Positions 25,537-36,469 of a DNA stretch of 64,000 nt are shown here, piece by piece. The stretch is from Pseudoneurospora amorphoporcata (Eukaryota; Ascomycota; Sordariomycetes; Sordariales; Sordariaceae). The DNA lies in contig MU859135.1 in the NCBI GenBank assembly GCA_033297205.1, positions 86,066-150,065 on the forward strand, written 5' to 3'. The notes below the pieces were generated by a model that was not told where the DNA came from, ran no database searches, and saw nothing but the letters and a program-made list of their open reading frames with translations. Position 1 is the stretch's first letter; each line of letters opens with the position of its first letter. Position numbers and translations under genes: made by a program.

Positions 25537-25793
25537 CTAGAGAAGTGCAGCAACCGCAGCAATAACAGCCAACACACCACCAGCGTGATGAGCGCGTTCG
25601 ACCGAAGCGCCAGCAGTGACGACAGGTCCAGGGCTGGTGGTAGCAGTCGGAGGTGGGGAACCACCGCCGCCGGAGCCAGATCCGGTAGGCTTAGTGGGAG
25701 ATGGACCGGAAGTATGCGGTGGCGGCGGAGCAGCGGATGTGGTTGGGTTGCCGGGCGAGGGATGTGTTGAGGCGGGAGGAGCTGGAGGGGCAT

Positions 25794-25824
<31 letters not shown>

Positions 25825-26433
25825 ACCACCACCGGTGCTGGCGGGGGGCGCTGGGGGAGGAGGGGGTGGTGGCGGAGGAGGAGGAGGTCCGGATGATGCG
25901 GGAGGTGCAGGAGGAGCACCTGATGAAGCGGGGGGAGCAGGAGGGGCAGGAGGGGCACCTGATGAGGCCGGGGGTGCGGGTGGCGGCGGAGGAGGCGCCG
26001 GGGGACTGCCAGACGACGCTGGAGGAGCCGGTGGTGGCGGAGGAGGAGGAGGAGGAGGAGGAGAGCCGGTAGAAGCTGGAGGTGCCGGGGGAGGTGGAGG
26101 CGGCGGTGGCGGCGCAGGACCTCCGGAACTTATAGGGCAGACGGTGGTGCTGACCGGAATAGTCACGGTGGTGACCACGGTGCTATGATCCGGGCATGAG
26201 GTAACAGCAGGCGGGCAGCTGGTGATGGTATGGACTGCCGTGGTATAGACGGTACTTGTCGTCCACTGGCCCTCGCCACCCTTATCGGGACCACCGGCAG
26301 CGGTGGTGGTAGGGGACGGGGCCGGAGGATAGCTGACGGTGCCGGCACCCCATGATGCAAAGATGGAAGAGACGTCGCCGTAGTGGGCCGACACCGAGGC
26401 CGCACAGGCAAGGGCAAAGGTGGTAGTCTTCAT
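25537..26433 (-). CDS. Proline-rich GPI-type cell wall protein
   Basis: Single exon, 298 aa. It has a signal peptide (MKTTTFALACAASVSA), a Thr/Val-rich block (TTSTVYTTAVHTITSCPPAVTSC then STVVTTVTIPVSTTVCP) common in fungal wall glycoproteins, a long poly-Pro/Ala spacer with PPASSG and PPASTG repeats, a glycine run, and a C-terminal hydrophobic tail (GGVLAVIAAVAALL) after a Ser/Thr-rich stretch, which fits GPI attachment. The spacer is coded by GGC/GGT-type triplets read in the antisense direction, and its length is likely to vary between strains. It probably acts structurally or in adhesion at the wall; no catalytic domain is visible. Confidence 0.8.
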
Positions 26434-28359
26434 CCTCCTTGTTCCGGCTACGAATGGTAGAGATTGGCTTGAGGAACGATCTTGGTAGGAAGAGAGGAGT
26501 GAGTGACTTGAACGTGAGTGGATGATGGAGTTGGTGATACTGAGTGATGGCCCGAGAATCCCAGATGTGGGAAGGAAGGGGCCCTTTTTAAGTTACCGTG
26601 GTATCTGCTTCCCGTACCCGCCTCCTTCTTGTGTAATGCCAGAGAAACATGGCAAGGCAGCACAAAGAACGTTGGTCAGCCGCTTGGAGAATCCAAAGGC
26701 GTGGTTGGGCCCCACGGCGACCGGCGAGAGACCAAGCGGACTGAAAGTCACAACTGGGGAACCCGGACACGGACGACAGCTGACGGGACACAAAGAGGCG
26801 CCGCGTTACTGCGTACACTGACAGCAGGTGAACGGGTCGGCCTGGGCGGCTAAACGGGCGACAGTATAGACCGAGTGTCTCAAAATCATATAGAACGGTC
26901 TGCGGCGTATGAAAGAGAGACCGGACTAAAGGTGGTGCGCCTGAGAATACCTGGCAAAACAGCTCTCGGGTTACACATTGGTTCAGGATCAGAACTCAGA
27001 CGCAGCCTGGATATCCATGAGGCGTTCTCCCCTGATCCACCCGAGTTCGACTGGAGATTGATTCCTGTTCTCTGCGCAAGGTCAGTGATTTTTCCATGAC
27101 AATTCCAAACGGGGAAGAATTTGAAAGTATAGCCTCAACGTCCAGTCAACAGATGCAGCCATCAGCTGTGGTGTCTCTTCCCCTGCATTTTTTTCTGCAT
27201 TTTCTTGGTGTTCAGCCATGTGCCGGCAGTCAGCACGTTCCCGCCCGCACGTACTTACGGCAAGCCATGTTCGTTCTGTGTGCACATTACTTTATGCTAG
27301 AGGTGAGGCGGGGACGATCGATGACAGACGGGATCTTGGAGTTCTCAACGAGTGGTTAATCTGAGATGACCCTTTTTGGTCCAACTGGAGGCGGCACGAG
27401 CTGAGTTGTGATGTACTCAAGCGGAAACATCGTATATGCGGCAGATCGTGTCCGGTACTTGGGCAAAAGACGGGTATGATGCAAGGGCTCGCACGCTTGT
27501 GATTGACTTGTTCAGTTCAGGTTGCTCGGCCTCCTCAGTCTGTCGTCGCACCAACGAGTGGAAATGAGAGGTTTCTGGGTAGATATTGAGAAGAAGGTAA
27601 ACAGCAGGACGTTTACACAAACACCAAGGAGATGCCTGCATTTGTGTGATTGCCTTAGGAAGGGAAGACCGTGGGAGAAGAAGAGACAATAGATGGGTTT
27701 GTATGGTAAAATATGGGTTAGATATAGATGATGGAGGACCACAGTCCTGTCTTGGTCATGTTGATTGGGGATACACCGTGGTTCGACCTTGAAACATGGC
27801 GGTGGCCACAAGTCCGTTTTGGGAAGAAGATGGAAGACAGCGAAGATGTGGTGGTGATTGGATTGACTCGGGTGGTGGTGGTGATGTTTTGGTAATGGAA
27901 GTGCAGGAGAGACACAGCTGCAGCGAGTTGATGGAGATGCAGCTTGTTGCGGGGAAGATGTGTGGTGTATGTGCCACATTTGTGGCTGCAGGTTGAGGTG
28001 GCTTTGATCCTCGCTGTAATGCGCTGCCTGCCGGGAGGTATGAGATTGCCCCCGGCATCAAGGTACCTGTCATTCGACCCGATTGAGCTCTCAAATGTTT
28101 GGTTTGGGACAGCTTTCAATTGTAAATGCCCTGTTTGATATTCAGCTCCAGCGCTTGCAGTGGACCCCTCAAGGATCCCCAGGAGTCTTCTGGGCGTTTC
28201 AAGCAGCGTGACGTCGCTTCAACCTTCCCGTCTTTCTTGTCAACTTTCAACACCTCCAAATCTCCGGTCCCGAAATCTGAAAAACAAGTCTGAAATCTCG
28301 AGGTCTCACTGCTTCAACAACATAGCAAAACAAGAAAGGAACTTGCCGTTAGGGACGGC
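26434..28359. other. Divergent intergenic region
   Basis: This is about 1.9 kb between the GPI-type gene (minus) and the MFS gene (plus). There are several open frames of 60-155 codons on both strands, but none has a convincing domain, signal or splice-supported structure. I treat it as promoter sequence. Confidence 0.5.
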
Positions 28360-29919
28360 ATGACGACGCCCGTCGAACCCGCCACTCGCAAGAGGGTCCT
28401 AAAAGTCATCTTCTTTTCTTTGTTGCTTGACTTGGTACGTACCTACCGTACTCGACTCTCTCCGAGACGGCGAAAGTTCAAGATGACCAACTAGAATGTC
28501 AAACAACAGATATCATTTACCTTTATTCTTCCACTTTTCCCAAAGCTACTCGAATTCTACCGCAACGTCGAAGCTCCCCTCGACCCTTCGGCCCCGCCAT
28601 CCAAGACCCTTCTCTCCAGTGTCTTGGGCTACCTAAACACTTACAAAGCCTCCTTTGCGCGACCAATTGACTCGCGATATGACATTGTTCTGCTCGGAGG
28701 TGCCTTGGGGAGTCTCTTTTCGTATGTGACACCCTCGATCAACCCTCTTAAATGCTATCTATAAGGTACCTTCCGCTAACAGTCCGTCTTATTCTTGCCC
28801 AGCCTCCTCCAAGCCATCGCCTCCCCCATAATCGGCCACTTCTCCGATCGCTATGGCCGCCGCACTGCCCTCCTCCTCAGCATGACGGGCAACATCCTCT
28901 CGGTGCTCCTCTGGGTAATGGCCACCGATTTCCGCACCTTCCTCGCCTCGCGCATCATCGGCGGTCTCTCCGAAGGCAACGTCCAGCTGGCCACGGCCAT
29001 CGCAACCGACATCTCGGACCCTTCCAAGCGCGGCTCGACCATGGCCCTCATCGGTGCCTGTTTTTCCATCGCCTTCACTTTCGGTCCCGCGCTGGGCGCC
29101 TGGCTGAGCACCTTTAGCACTGTGGCTGCCAACCCCTTCGCGACGGCCGCCGGCGTTTCTCTGACTCTGATCGTTGTTGAGACGATATACCTCTACTTCT
29201 GTCTGCCCGAGACGCTACCTGCTCTGACCCAGAATACTCAACCTACCGGCGTGCAGACCAATGGCACTGAAACCGAAGAGAAGAAACCAGCAACGACAAC
29301 CATCCCCGTGGCCGTCCACCGCACAAACTCCCACTTCCTCCTCAACTTCACCCACCTCTCCTTCCTCCTCTTCTTCTCCGGCATGGAATTCTCCCTCCCC
29401 TTCATGACCTACGACCTCTTCGGCTATGACTCCTCCAAGAACGGTCGTCTGCTCGGTTTCGTCGGCCTGATCGCCTCTCTCCTCCAAGGCGGCGTCACGC
29501 GTCGCCTGCCTCCTCTCCTTTCTGTGAGGATCGGCGTAGTCGCTTGCTTGCTGGCGTTCATCATGCTCGGCCGTATCACTTCTGTGCTTGGGCTCTACGG
29601 CGCTGCTACGTTATTGGCAACGACGTCAGCGACGGTTGTCACGGGCTTGAATGCCCTCAGCAGCTTCGAGTCGCATGAGGGTGAGAGGGGCGGGAAGTTG
29701 GGCATGTTGAGGAGTTGGGGACAGCTTGGTAGGGGACTGGGGCCGGTATTGTTTACGAGTGTTTATTGGTGGGCGGGCAGGGAGGTTGCGTATGGGATTG
29801 GTGCTTTGGGGATGAGTTGGGTGGCCATGTTGGTCATGTATACGCTTAGGACGCCGCCGGGGAGTGAGAAGGTGAAGACTGCTGCTAAGATGATGGCGGA
29901 TGAGAAGAAGGAGTTGTAA
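28360..29919 (+). CDS. MFS transporter
   Basis: Three exons: 28360-28434, 28546-28721 and 28803-29919 (donors GTACGT and GTATGT, acceptors CAAAG and GCCCAG), 455 aa. The first exon gives MTTPVEPATRKRVLKVIFFSLLLDL, the start of helix 1. Exon 3 opens with helix 2 and then the signature loop GHFSDRYGRR, the MFS motif A between helices 2 and 3, followed by a SRIIGGLSEGN helix 4. About 12 membrane segments are expected, with a hydrophilic central loop (about 29220-29330). It resembles the tetracycline-resistance-like MFS proteins (MFSD10/Tetran-like group) from memory; the substrate is unknown. All three splice joins keep the frame. Confidence 0.85.
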
Positions 29920-30950
29920 AACGTGGGTGTTTTTGTATACATGGAGAAAAATTGCACATAACTTGTACAAGTGCTGGATTTGGATAATCCATAAGTTTGG
30001 TTGGTGTACGATAGACTGGAGCATCTGTATGTTCGTTATATCGATAAGTGTCAGTATTGGCATGAGACATATTTCGATGTCCTCACGCCATCTCATGAAC
30101 TGCTTGCAATTTCTTGGCCTTCCTTCTCCTCTGACATATTGTACAGTCCACTACTGGTATGTTTGTTGGTTCAAGGTCTCTGGTTAACCTTCGCAGGCGT
30201 TTACATGTCTAATCAACCTATTTCGTTTTATAACCAATGCTTGATCTTACCCTAATTTTGGCTGTTTCCGAAATTCGATATACCATATGGAATCTTGTTA
30301 ACACCTTTCCGATCCGTACCTGGCCAATAAACCTTGTCCTTGTGAGGTTTAGGACTGAGGCAATTCGGGTGAGATCTCGTCCAGTATGTTAGGTTAAGAG
30401 TACCGGACTATCATACAAACTAGCGTTAGATCGTACCATCAATTTCGTCACCGTTCTTCGGTACTTGAGGTGCAATAATTACACCATGATGGACAACTGA
30501 CTATGTCGACAAAAGAAGAAAAACTTGGCCATCCTACTTATACTATTACACGGAGATAGATAGAAAATCTCATCACCATCCATTCACAACCTCCCGACCC
30601 TTCGCACAGGAAGACTACCTCTAGCAGAATACTGATCTTTCTTTTATCTTTCGAAAATATCGTCATCATCATCTGGTACTTCATGACCATCCGAATGGTC
30701 CATAGCATGACACATCACCATCAAAACATCACCAGTAAACAACAACAACAACAACAATAGCCAAATCAAACAGATTAACCACCTACACACCAAGTATGTA
30801 TTCTAGGCACGCACGCATGCGCGTGCGCAGGACAAGTGAACCGAGAACTGTATTTACAACGGTAGAGGGCCAAGATATAGCAAGAACTCAAAATAAAAAA
30901 ACACAAGCCAAAAAGGAGATACCAAAAGCAAAAAAAGCAAAAGATGTGTC
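29920..30950. other. Intergenic
   Basis: This is AT-richer non-coding sequence downstream of the MFS gene. It holds an (AAC)n run near 30737-30758 and, close to the tRNA, a T7 run on the minus strand that would serve as its Pol III terminator. Confidence 0.5.
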
Positions 30951-31021
30951 GACCCGCCCCAGACTCGAACTGGGAATCTACGGATTAGAAGTCCGGCGAG
31001 TTACCATTTCTCTAGCGGGCC
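30951..31021 (-). tRNA. tRNA-Arg (anticodon UCU)
   Basis: The minus strand folds into a full cloverleaf of 71 nt without intron. The acceptor stem is GGCCCGC with GCGGGTC (one G-U pair), the D stem is GAG/CTC, the anticodon loop is CTTCTAA with anticodon TCT, and the T arm is CCCAG-TTCGAGT-CTGGG. The outermost anticodon-stem pair is mismatched (C-U). A run of seven T follows within about 25 nt, as expected for Pol III termination. It reads AGA codons. Confidence 0.93.
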
Positions 31022-31619
31022 TTTTCCTTGTGTTGGTTTTGGAAGAGACACTGGTTCATGGGTTTACAATGGAAGGTGCTTGGGGCGTTGGGTGGGAGAC
31101 ACAAACAGGCAGGCAGGCAGGCAGGCAAGTTGGGATGGGATGAAAGACGCGGAAGCAGCTTGGCGGGTTAGATGGGGAAGGCACAGGAGGCTGGTGGGTA
31201 GAAGGGAGGAAGTTTGCTTGCGAAGTGAAGTGGACGACGACGCGGAGGTTCAAGGTTCATGGCATCATTGGCATGAGAAGTGGAAAGCTTGAGTGAGGAT
31301 GGTTTCCTATTTGGATTATAATTGCTTATGTTGATACGTCCAAGGGGTGCTATAAAACTATCGTTGCCGGTATCTCGGTCGAGATCCTTTCGTACAACAA
31401 CACCACTCAACCAACAACGTAGAATAAGGCGGAAATTTTTGAGTAAACAAGAGGGAATCATAAAACCTATAAAACCGAGAGAACCTATAAATAAATGAAA
31501 CCAATATGGACCCCATATCCTTCCCCATATCATTAGACCGAACGAAGAACGACCGCCGTGAACCACACAAATAGTCACACCCACACCCACGCATGTTTGC
31601 CATACTCATACGGCACCAC
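31022..31619. other. Intergenic
   Basis: This is the stretch between the tRNA and the 3' end of the Ipi1 gene. It holds a (CAGG)n run near 31107-31128; nothing else is supported. Confidence 0.5.
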
Positions 31620-32870
31620 CTAAGCCTCCACCACCTCAACCTCCTCAACCCTGTCCTGCTCCTGCTCCTCCACAAACTTCTTCGCCCCCTCCTCCTCCGC
31701 AGCCGCCGTCCTCAGAACCTTATCCAATACCGACGCCGCCCTCCCAATCACACCCCCTTCCTGCTTCGCGCCCATGACGCCCGTCTTGATCGCCGCCCTC
31801 CACTTCCTCTCAAAAACCTGCTGCCTCGAGATCCTATCGGGGTACATCTCGCCATCCTCATCCCTCTGCGCGCCCCACAGATTCAGATACGCAAACGGGT
31901 TCGGGATCGTCGGCATGCGATAGATACTATCCCAATACCTCTGCTCGTCATACGGCAGTGGGGTCTCCGGTCTGAACCCGGCCTCTAAAAACTTGGCGAG
32001 GATGGTGATCTGTTTGGCTTGCGCTTCGCCGTTCTTTTTGGACACTTTGTTGAGCGAGGTCTTGGTTGCGCTGGTCCAGCCTTTGACGGATAAAGTGGAG
32101 GCTACACTGGGGTTCCAGCCTAGCATCGACGAAAAAGAGTTGAGCGTTTTGAGCCAGCCGCCCGGGCAGGACACGGTCTCGTCGGGGCAAACTTCGATGA
32201 GCCAGTCGAGAACGGATAAAGTGTCGGAGCGGATGTCGGTCGAGAGATGGGTCATGCCGCCGCGGATGTACATGAGAATCTTTTCCACGTGGGGCGCGAC
32301 GTCGGAGGGCGGGAGGGCGCGCAGCAGCTTGAGGAAGTTGGTGCGCACGTTGGCGACGGAGTCGGTGATGAGCGGCAAAAGCTTGGTGAGCAGGTTGGGC
32401 ACGCCGACCGGGTTGAAGATGGGCTTGGAGGAGAGGTCCTTGGTTAGTTGGACCAGGGCTTCTTGGCGCAGCTTGTCGGATTTGGAGTTGATGGCTTGGT
32501 TGAGGTGTTGCTTGAAGAGGCCGACGAGGTCGACGCCGTCGAGGGCGGCGAGGGTGTGTTGGTTTACGACGATGGCTGGGAGGTAGTTAGCAAGTGTATC
32601 GATGAGGAGAAGTGAGATAAGTGATGACCCACATTTGGACTTGAAACTCGTGTCGGTAAAGTTGGCTGCTTTCGCTTTGGCCTTGCCGACCTTCAACTTG
32701 GCTTTCTATTGTGATGATCATGGGTGTTAGTGAGCGTGTCCGATAATGGGACACATGATAAAGCCAGGGGCCGCAACAGCAGCACCCCCCTGATCATTAC
32801 AAATGGATGAAAAATGACATACGTTAAAGTCCTTCTTCTTCTCCCTCTTTTTCTTGTCGCTGGAACCCAT
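31620..32870 (-). CDS. ipi1: Ipi1, Rix1-complex pre-rRNA processing protein
   Basis: Three exons: 32870-32823, 32705-32633 and 32575-31620 (donors GTATGT and GTGGGT), 358 aa. The spliced N-terminus MGSSDKKKREKKKDFN/KAKLKVGKAKAKAANFTDTSFKSK/SIVVNQ is the hallmark of Ipi1 (human TEX10-like). It is followed by alpha-helical, HEAT-like sequence containing DLVGLFKQHLNQAINSKSDKLRQEALVQL and a VANVRTNFLKLLRALP helix. In yeast, Ipi1 with Rix1/Ipi2 and Ipi3 acts on pre-60S particles in the nucleus for ITS2 removal. The role here is by family. It is head-to-head with the roadblock gene over 444 bp. Confidence 0.9.
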
Positions 32871-33314
32871 TTTGACGATATTTGATGGATATGAATCTAA
32901 ACGGTAGTTAGACGCACACTGTCTTCTTATCAATGATTGATATGGGAAAACTCACCTTGGCCCTTTGTAAGTGTATCTGTGGTGAAGCGCAGAGTGAACG
33001 GACGAGGTGAGTTTGGAAATTTTAGCGGTGTAACGCGGCAAAATCTCTGGACTGCCAAGACCCTTGACAGCTGTCGGCCAGGGGTAACGGCATGGGTACC
33101 TTGCTGGGCAGCAAGTGGCCGGCCGCTGTTGCTGTTCGTTCGCTCGTTGCTTCTGGAGCTCACCGAAAACGAGCAAGGGACGGGAGCTCTCTCACAGCTC
33201 ATCGATAGCTCATTGAATATCTTTTGCATTTCTGAAATAACAACCTTTTGCACTTGGGCAAACGAAAATACCCCAGTTAAGCACCTAATCCTCAAACTCT
33301 CAGACTAATTCACA
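32871..33314. promoter_or_regulatory. Shared bidirectional promoter
   Basis: 444 bp separate the start codons of the divergent Ipi1 and roadblock genes, so both promoters must lie within or around this stretch. I see no obvious TATA box. Confidence 0.6.
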
Positions 33315-34154
33315 ATGTCAGACCCAACAGCAAGTCCCCCCCACCTTCCTCTCCCCTCTCAAAGCACATCACTAACAATTCCCCCAGTCACCCTCCCCAT
33401 CCGCCCACCTCGAAGAGACTCTAGGCCGTCTCTCCAAGAAGCCCGGAGTCAAGGGCGCGATAGTCCTCGACCGCGCTTCCGGTGCCATCCTCAAAACCAG
33501 CGGTCAAATATCTTCAATCAGGAAAGCCAAGCCCCAACCACAGCAACCAGAACAGTCCTCCGAGCAGCAACCCATCACGGACCAGCAGGGGCCACTCTCA
33601 CCTTCATTCCCTCCTGGCACCGCTACTGACACAACTACTACCGATCCGGGAGTGGCTCCCGGTACGGCGGTGACTACGACGGGGGAGGAGGCTATTGCTG
33701 CGCAGCCAACGATGGTGTCTTCGGGGACGGGCATGGATGGTGATGTACACAGTGCTGGGGCAGGTTCCGGCGTGGCGGCTACAGGGAGTGCAGGCAGCAG
33801 CAGCAGCAGCAGCAGCGCAGCAGTGAGCGCCTATGATCAGAACGTGGTAGAGCTCGCGGCGATGGTGTGGAGTTTTGTGTCGAATGCGGGCGAGTTTGTG
33901 CAGGAGTTGGATGGGGAGGTGAGTCTTTGTTTTTTTTTTTCTTCCTTGCCCCCTTCCCTTCGCTTCCCTTCAACCCAACCGAGGTTCTTGACTCTAGATG
34001 GAAGTCAGGTTTCGCGAAAAGCCTAAGCTGACGACAATCCATTGCACAGGACGAGTTGAAACTCCTACGACTACGAACGAAAAAGCAGGAACTGGTAATC
34101 GTGCCCGATGCGAAATACTTGCTTGTCGTCTTTCACGATACTCCTCCAGCATGA
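33315..34154 (+). CDS. Roadblock/LC7 domain protein
   Basis: Three exons: 33315-33329, 33388-33918 and 34050-34154, 216 aa. The first intron is best read as a GC-AG intron (donor GCAAGT, branch CACTAAC, acceptor CCCCAG). This gives MSDPT/SPSPSAHLEETLGRL in phase 0; no GT donor in the first exon fits the frame. The second intron has donor GTGAGT. Residues about 12-54 (LEETLGRLSKKPGVKGAIVLDRASGAILKTSG) form the first half of a roadblock fold and residues about 153-216 (NVVELAAMVWSFVSNAGEF ... TKKQELVIVPDAKYLLVVFHD) the second half. Between them is a ~100-residue Ser/Thr/Gly/Gln-rich insertion. Roadblock proteins are dynein light chains or small GTPase regulators (MglB/LAMTOR type); which applies here is unknown. 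Confidence 0.85.
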
Positions 34155-36469
34155 GCTAGTCCTCCCAATCACCGTTGCAAGGGGATTCGCAGTGCAAGAC
34201 CGCAAGAGTGAAGCTCGACGTCGTCCTTTGGCGCGTAATGTGGTGATGATAAGGTTGTTGGTAGTGGTGGTGATGGTGGGCCACGCCAAGAACGGGACGA
34301 ATTGGGGACAACTTCATTAATTTGATACTTCGCAACCTTGATGCGTACCGAAGGACCTAACTCCCATAACGCACGTCGCGCACGCACGGCACGACCGGCC
34401 GACGATTTCCCGATTGAGAACAAGACATGGGACAGATACATAAGGCAGATGTTACGGCTCCCATCCGCCTTTTTTGGACGAGATCGCGTGCGGCGCGGGT
34501 TGTTTCGATATCGACATGGGCTGGTCGCATGGCGCATGAATGACATAGGGCATAAGGCTCTGTCTGGCAGATCTCTGTTTCGTATGGTATGGCAGGACGG
34601 AGGATTGTTATCATTGGGTGTCCGCCAGGGTTGTTGAAGAAAGAAAGAGGGAGAGGATGGCTGGATGGATGATGAACGACGATTGGGCAGATGGCGGGGT
34701 CTGAATTAGTGCGAGCGAATGGTTTAACATGATTTGATATCCTTCACCTTCTTCCCTTCGCCGAACGAGATCACATTGTTCTTCAGATGGCGGCTGTCGC
34801 TGATAAAGTTAGTTGAGTTGCACATACACAATGACTGGCGGGCGACGGCAAGTCGCAGTTTGATGATCATTTAGCGCAACAATTTAGACGCCGGACGTCG
34901 CTTAATACCCATTCACATTGCCCCCAAAGCCTATCATTCTATTCGTCCCTCGGTCCCTCGGTGATGTTTTCCAATCGGACACACAAGATAGAATTATAAG
35001 TCGTCGTCGATGACAAGCGCGGCAAACGCCGAGATCAATTCAACAGTTATGGGATGGTTGGTCCGGTCGGCATCTGTATGCAGGACCTTCTGTTTCAGAA
35101 TGATCCTGGCTCACTCACCTGGTAGCTTTCGACGATGGAGGGTTTGCTCCTCAACAAATTCCTGGCCCTAAACCACCATGAATACCGTCAGCTGAAGGCA
35201 TGAAAAAAGGAGGGAGATCCTTGTCAGCCTGCGAGACTGCGGCGGCGTCGATGTGCTTTATTGCTATGACTGCATTTGCGCAACACCGTCCTGACCGTCA
35301 GAAATGTCCTGGAAGGCCACGCGTGTAGCTGCCGCTATAGACAAGTCCCCTGCTTGCTGTGAGCCTATGAAGCCCCTGGATCTCGCTTGGTATCTCCGAC
35401 GACGACGATACCCCCCTTGGCGGGATAGACGACCATAGAAACTTCTTTCCCAATCCTCTTCTGGGGTTTGACTTGATCGGTTCGAGGCTGGCATTGATGA
35501 ATCGCAGTCAAAAACCGGTATCCTTGGGATGCAGGGAACTTCCCGTCGATCCGCCCACTGTTTTAGGGCCGGTTCCCCCATACGCCATGCCCGCCCCCCC
35601 ATTGTCACTGCGTCCCTCCGAGCAGATCCAATCGGACGTAATCCCATTTCAAAGTCCAACCATGGCCGATTCAATGAAGCAATCTTGGAAAAAAGGTCCG
35701 CCTGTAACTGTACCACGGTGATTTCTTCCAGGAGCAGGGCAAGATTACAAGGCCGCGAACTCCATGGATTCGAAACAAGCCAGTCGGGCACATCCCTATG
35801 ACTTTTGGCCGGTGACTGGCTGTGGGGTCTAGATGGACTGCTTTCCATGGCTGGCGCAGCGTTTCCCCGAGATCTCCTGGTCTCTTGGTCCCTTTCACCC
35901 AAGCACAGGTAGGTGAGGGCAAAGTGGTGAGGCTTCTAGGGTGGTTAGGTTGATAGGCTGGCAAGAAGCTTTTTCTCATCATGGCCAGTCCTTGTTAAGT
36001 TGTTCCCGATTGAAATAGCGGTCCCTATTATTTCTCTTGTATCATTGGCTTGGTTGTGGGTTGGTTGTCAGTCAGTCCGGTCCCCATCCATCCATCCCTC
36101 CCAGGCCAGAATTAGAAGAAGCTCTGACGGGAACCGGGCAAAGACTGATGACTGCCGTTGTCGCCGCGATGATATAACGGACGTACCTTGGGATATCCCG
36201 AGACAACCATGAAGCTTGTGCCGGAGTTTATGTGTGCTGCTTTCCAAGCCGCGGTCTCCTCGCATTATTAGTCCGTGAGACCAACTCACTAGGGCCAACG
36301 GATCATCGACGGCCTTGTCCATCTTTTTCCCTTTTTTACCCGTTAGGTTCCTCTCATCACAGCTTTTATTTCCTGTGCAGTTTCTGCATGTTCCCATTGA
36401 TCAGCGAAACCCACCAAGCAATTCGAACGAATAGAACTAGTGTTTGAGGCCCCCAAGTTCTTCACGCAG
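34155..36469. other. Intergenic, about 2.3 kb
   Basis: I find no supportable gene. A 212-codon antisense frame (35264-35902) starts with a non-ATG codon and has no recognisable content. The unplaced first exon of the next gene must lie somewhere in the right-hand part. Confidence 0.45.

Noticed and set aside
25616..26188. Plus-strand glycine-rich frame
   Set aside because: It is the complement of the proline-rich spacer; the minus-strand frame has a signal peptide and GPI tail.
27512..28119. Overlapping minus-strand frames upstream of the MFS gene
   Set aside because: The composition is His/Ser/Thr-rich from promoter repeats; there is no coherent gene structure.
35264..35902. 212-codon minus-strand frame
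   Set aside because: It lacks an ATG at the start, domains or splice support, and is low in recognisable protein features.
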